A stretch of 5,129 bases of DNA. It comes from an uncultured Bacteroidales bacterium. Its GTDB lineage: Bacteria > Bacteroidota > Bacteroidia > Bacteroidales > UBA932. Positions 1 through 5,129 of this stretch are shown here, one piece after another. Below the pieces are notes generated by a model. That model saw only the letters and a list, made by a program, of their open reading frames with translations. It was not told where the DNA came from and made no database searches. The stretch lies in NCBI GenBank assembly GCA_902488725.1, contig CABTXO010000154.1, forward strand, positions 1 to 5,129, written 5' to 3'. The first letter of the stretch is position 1. Every line of letters begins with the position of its first letter. A program made the position numbers and the translations under genes.

Positions 1-573
1 CACGTCCGGCCTTGCGCCCCCCGCCACGCCACCGGAATCGGGCACCGCCCAGGTACGCAGGTCCAGCATCCGTTCGGGTCTGTTGCTGAAATGCAGCGTG
101 GCAATGATTTTTTGCTTCGACTGGTCCGCTCTCCGCAGGAAATGCAGGACCTCCCGCGCGCCCGGATAGGTGCGCGACCTCTTCGGCCGGTCGGTCAGGA
201 AGCGGCGGAAGAGATTCCCGCCATTGAAGGACCCCTGCCGGTTGAACAGCGCCTGCAGCGTGACTTCCGCCGGGTCGGCTGCGTCATGATAGGCCGTGAA
301 CGTGACTTCCGCAAGCGGGAAGCCGTTCTTCATGCCGCTGCTCCGAAGAATTTCGCCTGCGGGAATCTGCACCGACCCGTGGTAAGTCTGAACGGGGAAA
401 TACGCGATCTGCCGGGTGACGTTGCTCCCGTCCGTATCGCGGAACGACACGGACACGAAAATCCGCACCTCCCCGTCGGGACATTCGACGAGGGGAAGGA
501 ATATGCCTTCGTCCGCGAATAGGACGAGGACGTTCTGATCTCCGTTCGGGAGCCCGGTCGTGTCGAATCTCAT
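1..573 (-). CDS. Unrecognised probable phage tail protein, N-terminal 191 residues (3' end outside window)
   Basis: This frame is not broken anywhere from the ATG at 573 to the left edge (191 codons). An in-frame TAA at 588-586 with no start codon between it and the ATG fixes 573 as the most upstream start. I do not recognise the family. Residues 1-110 look beta-rich with alternating hydrophobic residues (NVLVLFADEGIFLPLVEC at 14-31, EVRIFVSVSFRDTDGSN at 35-51, AEVTFTAYHDAADPAEVTLQ cut at 88-107). Residues 115-150 are more polar and basic (FRRFLTDRPKRSRTYPGAREVLHFLRR region), followed by another strand, KIIATLHFSN (155-164). There is no signal peptide, membrane segment or catalytic motif. It shares strand with the tape-measure and hub genes but is separated from the hub gene by 55 bases, the largest gap here. 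By position it is probably a tail-tip, baseplate or fibre-linked structural protein; that is inference from synteny only. Confidence 0.8.
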   Translation of the reverse strand, partial: MRFDTTGLPNGDQNVLVLFADEGIFLPLVECPDGEVRIFVSVSFRDTDGSNVTRQIAYFPVQTYHGSVQIPAGEILRSSGMKNGFPLAEVTFTAYHDAADPAEVTLQALFNRQGSFNGGNLFRRFLTDRPKRSRTYPGAREVLHFLRRADQSKQKIIATLHFSNRPERMLDLRTWAVPDSGGVAGGARPDV

Positions 574-593
574 GGTTCCGTTCTGTTACGCCA

Positions 594-623
594 CAAAAAT
601 AGCCGCCGTGTCCGGAGCGGAAA
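594..623 (-). promoter_or_regulatory. Possible Bacteroidota-type promoter in the only intergenic gap
   Basis: On the minus strand, TATTTTTG at 601-594 matches the Bacteroidota -7 consensus TAnnTTTG exactly. Upstream, TTTC at 623-620 is one mismatch from the -33 element TTTG, with an 18-base spacer against the usual 19-21. Initiation a few bases past the box would leave a leader of roughly 15 bases before the ATG at 573. The 55-base gap (574-628) holds nothing else I can identify: no hairpin, terminator or strong Shine-Dalgarno, only an A-rich AACAGAACGGAACC before the ATG. The off spacing and imperfect -33 box keep this tentative. Confidence 0.28.
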
Positions 624-628
624 GGACA

Positions 629-2281
629 TCAGAGTTCCACGAGGTCCCCCTCCGTTGCGATGGCGTCGGAACCGGTGCGGACGGTCACGCAAAGACGCCG
701 CACCAGCCATCTGCGTCCGCTGAAATAGACGGGCCGGTGCATCCTGAATCCCGCCAGCTCCTGCGGGGACAGGTCCAGCCCTGCGGAGATGCTCTGCCTG
801 TCGCGCCCCAGCCAGTCGGCGAACTGCTTGTGATAGCCGGGCCACAGCCATGCCGGCGTGATCATGTCATCGACTTCGTCCGAGGAGTAGGACCCCCTGC
901 AGCAGAGGTACACCCGCTTTCCCCGCCCCGCGCTGATGGCGGACGGTTCGATGACGGGCGCGTACACCGTCGATGCGCTCCCGTCGCCGTTGAAGACCTT
1001 CTCCGGCACGCGGCGGACCAGCAGGAAGTCCGACGAGTTGTCGAACACGCCGTCGGAACCTTCCGGTCCGACCGGAGGCGCGTTGTGGAAGAGGATGTCG
1101 CATTCGTAGGCCGCCTCCCCCGTGGGTGCGTGGTACAGCTTCCCGGAATAGAGGTGCCCGCACGACTGATCGAACACCGCCCTGTATTCCGCCTCCGAGT
1201 TGAACTGCGCCAGGACGGCTCCCGGCCCGAGGGATGTCGAGTCGACCGTGACGACCTGCCCGTTCGCCCGCGCCGACTCCAGCTTCCCGTCGGGTGCGGA
1301 GTCCTCCTCCCGGGCGAAACCGAATCGATATCCCCTCGCTTCGACTGTTTCGCTTGAGAAGATGTCCGACACCTTTCCGTCCCACACCTGCGGATAGTCG
1401 ACGTTCTCGGCGATCTCCGAGAACGTGTAGAGCCGGAGCAGTCCATCCTCCTGGAAACAGGAGAGACAGAAGATGCTGCAGACATTCTTCAGCAGCTCTC
1501 CGAACGTGATGTCCGGGAGCATCGCGGCAATGTCCGTCTGTCTGGAGGAGTCGATCACCGCGCCGGGCACGACACGCGCCCCCGTGCCGCTCCGCGACCC
1601 GGTGCGGATGCGCAGGTCTCCGATGCCGAACTCGTGGAAAAGCCCCAGAATGCATGTGGAGTTGAAGTCGGTGGCATATTCCGAATTGATCCCGATGCCG
1701 ACCCCCGCGAGGATCCGGGACACGTTCACGGCCGGGATGAACCGGTCGGGGCGGTACGACTGCCCGGTGTTCCGGTAGTTGAAGTATTTCCGCCACGGGC
1801 TGTCCCCGGACTGGGTCTGCGGGACGTTCAGACCGGCGGAATAGGCGTGCATCGTGATCTTGTCCTTGTCCACGAGCAGCGGCGTGATGAAGAGCCCCCT
1901 GTCGGAGGGGAGCGTCCGGGCGTCGAACGGGAGCAGCGGCCGTTCCCAGATTTTCTGCTCCAGATCCGGGTGCCTTGTGGTGAAGGTATACTGGAGGTTC
2001 CCGTCCTCGATCCCGTCGTAGTGCAGATCCCCGGAGAGGACGGGGGAGCCGCCCACCCAGAGCGTGACCCCTTCGACCTTCCGGACGGACGGCGCCAGGA
2101 ACAGGGTCGGGACGTAGCCGAAGACCTGCCGGTTCGCCGGGCTGGGCGGAAAGGCGATCTGCGTCGAGAAGACGGCCCCGATGTGGTCGTCGTTGAACAC
2201 GGGGCTCTCGAATTCGAACCGGATCTCCGTCCCCGGGGCGAGTTCCAGTTCCGTGAAGTCCTGCGTGGTGATCCTGAACAT
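629..2281 (-). CDS. Putative phage tail-tip / baseplate-hub protein (550 aa, complete)
   Basis: The ATG at 2281 is 1 base after the tape-measure stop and the gene ends in TGA at 631-629. Position straight after the tape measure is where long-tailed phages encode distal-tail and tail-hub proteins that close the tube and anchor fibres. The sequence is beta-rich and soluble, with no signal peptide or membrane helix. It opens with a strand-rich part (FRITTQDFTELELAPGTEIRFEF cut at residues 1-23; SPVFNDDHIGAVFSTQIAFPPSPANRQVFG at 26-55 in outline). The central MLPDITFGELLKNVCSIF (254-271) resembles an LPDI-x-F-x2-LLK pattern that I recall from Bacteroidales prophage tail proteins. The C-terminus has a short beta domain, with RPVYFSGRRWLVRRLCVTV (516-534) and a final EGDLVEL. 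Nine cysteines are present, including C268, C272, C275 and the pair C460-C461. No peptidase or lysozyme motif is seen. The tail-protein role is inferred mainly from context; the exact role (distal tail versus hub) is open. Confidence 0.7.
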   Translation of the reverse strand: MFRITTQDFTELELAPGTEIRFEFESPVFNDDHIGAVFSTQIAFPPSPANRQVFGYVPTLFLAPSVRKVEGVTLWVGGSPVLSGDLHYDGIEDGNLQYTFTTRHPDLEQKIWERPLLPFDARTLPSDRGLFITPLLVDKDKITMHAYSAGLNVPQTQSGDSPWRKYFNYRNTGQSYRPDRFIPAVNVSRILAGVGIGINSEYATDFNSTCILGLFHEFGIGDLRIRTGSRSGTGARVVPGAVIDSSRQTDIAAMLPDITFGELLKNVCSIFCLSCFQEDGLLRLYTFSEIAENVDYPQVWDGKVSDIFSSETVEARGYRFGFAREEDSAPDGKLESARANGQVVTVDSTSLGPGAVLAQFNSEAEYRAVFDQSCGHLYSGKLYHAPTGEAAYECDILFHNAPPVGPEGSDGVFDNSSDFLLVRRVPEKVFNGDGSASTVYAPVIEPSAISAGRGKRVYLCCRGSYSSDEVDDMITPAWLWPGYHKQFADWLGRDRQSISAGLDLSPQELAGFRMHRPVYFSGRRWLVRRLCVTVRTGSDAIATEGDLVEL

Positions 2282-2282
2282 G

Positions 2283-5129
2283 CTACCTGCCCCTCCCCCT
2301 GGCCCTGTCGTATTTCTCCTGCTGCGCGAGGATCCCGTTCCTTCCGAGCAGCGACACGTCCGCCCGGATGGGATCCTTCAGCCGCCGGTTCAGCAGTTCG
2401 ATGGCCTCTACGAGTCGCCGGTCGCTCGCCGCCGTCGATGCCGGGGCGGACGGGACGCTTCCGCCGGACGCAGCCGGGCTTCCGGACGGGGCGGTGAACC
2501 CGCCGGACGCCCTCCCGACGGCGGAGCCCGCCGGATAGACCGCCTCGAAGTTCAGGCTGCGGAGCGTCCCGGCACGTCTGGCCGTCTCCATCGTGTTGAG
2601 CAGCGGCCGCAGCGTCGGGTTGTCCAGCCCCTCCGCCGGGATGACATATTCCCCGCCGTTCTCCCCGACCAGGACGGTGGGGGCGTCGATGAAGCCGCGC
2701 TTGTCCGGCGAAAGCCGCGCCGGGAACGTCCGCCCGTCCTGCTTCCGTTTCGTGAATATGAGACCGCCTTCCTCGGCGCCGGTGACGGGCTGCGCGGCGA
2801 TCATCGCCACCTGCGCCGCTCCCATGGCCGCCATGATGGCCGCCGGTGCGATACCCCATGGAATGCCCCACTCGGCGAGGGTCTTGGTCACGCCCAGGGC
2901 CGTGTTGATGATGGCCTGCACCAGGTTCATCTTCTTCGCGCGTTCCGCCTGCTTGAGCTGCAGCTCCTCCTGCCGCGCCCGCTCCTCTTCCTCCATCGCG
3001 GACACCTCGGCATCGTACTGCGCCTGCGACATCAGCCCCGCGTCCAGACGGTCCTGCAGGGACTTCCGCTTCTTCTCGTTGCTCTTCTGGTACTGCTTGA
3101 AGGCTTCGTTCTCCTTGGCGTTCGTCAGGCTGATCGCCTGGCTCGCCAGCTTGAACCCCTCCTGCGCCATCCCGCCCATGGCGTTCAGGGCGGTTCCAAG
3201 TTCGTCCACGCCTAATCTCCCATGCTCCAGATTGTCGAAAAAGCTTTCCCATTCTTCTTGGGAGACACCGAAAAGGTCTCCCTTCCCGGTTCCCTCTTTC
3301 CAGGAATGACGCTTCTCTGCAGCATTCTCCCTGCCGTTCCCCGTCCCGTCCGAAGTCTGTTCTTCCTTGAGCTTCTTGTATTCCAGGACGATTTTCTGCA
3401 GGAGTTCATGGACGGTCTTCAGCTGCTCCGGAGAGAGAGCGCCGAGATCGAAATCATTGATCAGGGGATCCTTCCCCTTCTCCTGCAGCTGCCGGAGCAT
3501 CTTCATCAGCTTCTCCAGATGTCCCATCTCAAGATCCGTCAACTCCTTCGCCTGGCTTTCCCTCACCAGCTGGATGTCATCTCCGTTTTTCCTGGCAGCG
3601 GCAAGTTCGTCGTAGTGTCGGATCTGCATGTCCCGCTTACGATCCTCATACGCCTTGTTCTCGGCCTCCATCCAGTCATCGAGAGCTTTCAGGTGGTCCG
3701 CACTGACGCCGTCTCCGTCCTCTCTGCGCTGCTGCATCAGTTTCTCGTTCAGCGATTCCTGAAGCTTCAGCCGCTCTTCTCCGGAGTCTTTCCCGGAAAG
3801 GATCCTCTTACGCAGGAGTTCGATTTCCAGATTCTGGATTTCCTTGTTGTATTCCGTTTCCGTCGCGATGCTTCCGTTCAGGAACTCCTCCTGCAGCTCC
3901 ATCTTCCGCCTGTAGAATTCCCGGTCACCCTCGAGCGACCATGCGGAGCCCGCGCCTCCGGAACTTCCCGGGGTCGGGAACGGGACGGGGGCGGCCGTGG
4001 CTTCGGTGTGGTCGTAGGTGGTGACGGCCGTACCCTTCTTCACGCCGTACAGCGTCCGCAGCGTGGACGATCCCGAGTTGTATGAATCTACTCCGGAGAG
4101 GAGGGGGGACATGTCATTGATGAGATCCTTTGGGTTGAACAGCATCGAGGTGCGGCCGTTCTTGAATATCGCCGCGGCGTTCTTTTTCTGTGCGGCGGTG
4201 GCGGTCTCGGAAGTAAGCGCGTCACGGAACGCCACCATTTCGCCGAGCATCATCTGGAACATGGCGTCGGTCATGGGATTTTTCCTGTGCTGCCTGTTGT
4301 AGCGCGTCCGGAGATTCTCCGCCGCCGAAGTGGTGGCGGCCTGGAGGCTCTCGTCCAGGGCCCCTTTCGCGTTGAGCATCCCCTTCAGACGGATCTGGGC
4401 CTCCAGCTGGGCGTTGATCTGCGCCAGTGCCGTGGCCACGTCCTGGTTGGACGCCTTCTCGTCGAGTAGGTTCGGGAGGTAGGAACCGTACTGCTCGTTG
4501 ATCCTCCTGATGGCCATCGCCCTCTCCATGGACCCGGAAGCTGCGTTCAGAACGGCTTCGCGCAGCTGCTCGAGCGCCCTCTTTTCCTTGCCCGCTTCTG
4601 TGACCGTGGCGGCCACGGCCGTGCGCATCTCCTGCTGCGCCCTTGCGGCCTCCCTGGCCTCCTCCCGGTGCTTTTTGATGACGTTCCAGACGGCGGAGAA
4701 CACCGACACCAGAGCGCCAAGGGCGGCGAGGACGATGCCGAGGGGGTTCGCCTTCATCGTGTTCCAGAAGGCCTGCAGGGCGATTCTTGCAGCCTTCGTG
4801 TTCCGGGCGAGCCCGTTCTTGGCGGCGGCGAGCAGGAGCGTCATCGCCTTGACGCCCGCGCCCGACCTCGAATTTCTCACCATCGCCACCGTCTCCCGCT
4901 CCAGCTGCTTCCGGCTCTCGGCCGTCGCCCTACTGAAGAGTCTCTTGACTGCAGTGGCGACCGTATCCGCCGCCGTGCGGACTCTCTGCCATCTGGCAAG
5001 CGTGGCGACCGTGACGGCCAGTGCGGCAGCGGTCGCCCTGTACTTCGTCAGAGCCACGACGAGCCGGGAAAGCACGCCGAGACCCCAGTTCGAGACGCTC
5101 AGGAATCCATTCACGGCGGGGGTCAGCTG
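2283..5129 (-). CDS. Phage tail tape-measure protein, C-terminal 948 residues (5' end outside window)
   Basis: Tape-measure proteins lie inside the growing tail tube, set its length and are released on infection. The frame is open to the right edge with no stop. The GTG at 5114 is only the first start-like codon, so the true start lies beyond the window. Numbering from the edge, residues 5-125 are Ala/Lys/Arg-rich helix; about 128-151 is hydrophobic (NPLGIVLAALGALVSVFSAVWNVI); about 155-275 is helical; 376-397 is a Pro/Gly/Ser linker; about 400-590 is Glu/Lys-rich coiled coil; 665-735 is a second coil. Then come AIINTALGVTKTL and a hydrophobic stretch, 756-782 (IPWGIAPAAIMAAMGAAQ...). The motif PTVLVGENGGEYVIP at about 817-831 closely resembles one common near tape-measure C-termini. 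A Gly/Ser/Pro/Ala tether (873-904) and a short helical tail ending RARGRGR follow. The gene ends in TAG, 1 base before the next gene. Any TP901-type core domain would lie upstream, unseen. A minor-tail coiled-coil protein is the only alternative I considered, and it is much less likely. Confidence 0.92.
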   Translation of the reverse strand, partial: QLTPAVNGFLSVSNWGLGVLSRLVVALTKYRATAAALAVTVATLARWQRVRTAADTVATAVKRLFSRATAESRKQLERETVAMVRNSRSGAGVKAMTLLLAAAKNGLARNTKAARIALQAFWNTMKANPLGIVLAALGALVSVFSAVWNVIKKHREEAREAARAQQEMRTAVAATVTEAGKEKRALEQLREAVLNAASGSMERAMAIRRINEQYGSYLPNLLDEKASNQDVATALAQINAQLEAQIRLKGMLNAKGALDESLQAATTSAAENLRTRYNRQHRKNPMTDAMFQMMLGEMVAFRDALTSETATAAQKKNAAAIFKNGRTSMLFNPKDLINDMSPLLSGVDSYNSGSSTLRTLYGVKKGTAVTTYDHTEATAAPVPFPTPGSSGGAGSAWSLEGDREFYRRKMELQEEFLNGSIATETEYNKEIQNLEIELLRKRILSGKDSGEERLKLQESLNEKLMQQRREDGDGVSADHLKALDDWMEAENKAYEDRKRDMQIRHYDELAAARKNGDDIQLVRESQAKELTDLEMGHLEKLMKMLRQLQEKGKDPLINDFDLGALSPEQLKTVHELLQKIVLEYKKLKEEQTSDGTGNGRENAAEKRHSWKEGTGKGDLFGVSQEEWESFFDNLEHGRLGVDELGTALNAMGGMAQEGFKLASQAISLTNAKENEAFKQYQKSNEKKRKSLQDRLDAGLMSQAQYDAEVSAMEEEERARQEELQLKQAERAKKMNLVQAIINTALGVTKTLAEWGIPWGIAPAAIMAAMGAAQVAMIAAQPVTGAEEGGLIFTKRKQDGRTFPARLSPDKRGFIDAPTVLVGENGGEYVIPAEGLDNPTLRPLLNTMETARRAGTLRSLNFEAVYPAGSAVGRASGGFTAPSGSPAASGGSVPSAPASTAASDRRLVEAIELLNRRLKDPIRADVSLLGRNGILAQQEKYDRARGRGR
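2292..2296 (-). promoter_or_regulatory. Shine-Dalgarno-like GGAGG before the 550-residue gene
   Basis: On the minus strand the end of the tape-measure gene reads AGGGGGAGGGGCAGGTAGC just before the ATG at 2281. A GGAGG core lies 10 bases upstream of that ATG. It supports this start and is compatible with reinitiation by ribosomes finishing the upstream gene. The same bases encode the Arg/Gly-rich end (RGRGR) of the tape measure, so the purine run may simply be coding sequence. If the host is a Bacteroidota member, Shine-Dalgarno pairing is usually weak or unused there, which lowers the weight of this site. Confidence 0.35.

Noticed and set aside
91..1357. Plus-strand frames 91-522 and 560-1357
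   Set aside because: They are antisense to the third gene and the hub gene, with low-complexity Arg/Pro/Val composition and no family resemblance. The minus-strand frames have natural protein composition and operon-like spacing.
862..3252. Alternative minus-strand frames, including a 474-codon one at 1828-3252
   Set aside because: It spans the tape-measure/hub junction in another frame and is dominated by Arg/Gly/Ser. It is a frame shadow, not an overlapping gene.
1634..4085. Long plus-strand frames of 238-344 codons (1634-2497, 2181-3215, 2593-3309, 3222-4085)
   Set aside because: They lie opposite the tape-measure and hub genes, are rich in Arg/Pro/Gly/Ser or in scrambled Leu/Phe runs, and show no recognisable domain. 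Long antisense frames are expected in GC-rich coding DNA.
4605..4617. Perfect inverted repeat CGTGGC-G-GCCACG
   Set aside because: Its 1-base centre cannot form a hairpin loop, there is no T run, and it lies within Ala/Val codons of the tape measure. It is a chance GC-rich palindrome, not a terminator or operator.
5112..5114. GTG at 5114 as the start of the tape-measure gene
   Set aside because: The frame continues upstream (Q-L-T-P-A) to the window edge without a stop, and the protein lacks the N-terminal part expected of a tape measure, so this is very likely an internal Val codon.
1..5129. RNA genes, CRISPR arrays, insertion sequences, attachment sites
   Set aside because: I saw no tRNA-like cloverleaf, no regularly spaced direct repeats, no transposase motif and no terminal inverted repeats. 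The window is almost entirely coding for tail proteins.

Overview
This window looks like part of a tailed-phage or prophage structural module. Three protein genes lie head to tail on the minus strand and fill almost the whole window, and both outer genes run off its edges. In transcription order (right to left) they are: the 3' part of a large tail tape-measure gene (2283-5129, at least 948 residues); a complete 550-residue gene (629-2281), probably a tail-tip or baseplate-hub protein; and the first 191 residues of a third gene (1-573) that I do not recognise, probably another tail-tip or adhesion-related protein. There is no stretch of 300 bases without a gene. The only real gap is the 55 bases at 574-628.

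The tape-measure call rests on several signals: long charged coiled coils, two hydrophobic segments (one reading NPLGIVLAALGALVSVFSAV), a closing AIINTALGVTKTL...AAMGAAQVAMIAAQP block, and a VLVGENGGEYVIP motif near the C-terminus. The gene order, with tape measure followed by tip proteins, is normal for long-tailed phages. The 550-residue protein begins 1 base after the tape-measure stop, which points to one transcript and coupled expression. No lysis, integrase, capsid or portal gene is visible, so the sequence cannot say whether this is an integrated prophage, a remnant or a free phage.

Host: the tape-measure and hub proteins remind me of those in prophages of gut Bacteroidales. The 55-base gap also carries a TATTTTTG box that fits the Bacteroidota -7 consensus TAnnTTTG. 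Base composition is high in G+C (about 55-73% in the 60-base lines I counted by hand), which is too high for typical Bacteroides. It would suit a GC-rich relative such as an Alistipes-like organism. This host call is an inference from recollection, not a database result.

I did not find a previously undescribed system. The points most worth a second look are the unidentified third gene, the promoter-like element placed exactly in the only gap, an ancient-looking internal repeat in the tape measure, and the cysteine-rich stretch of the hub candidate.
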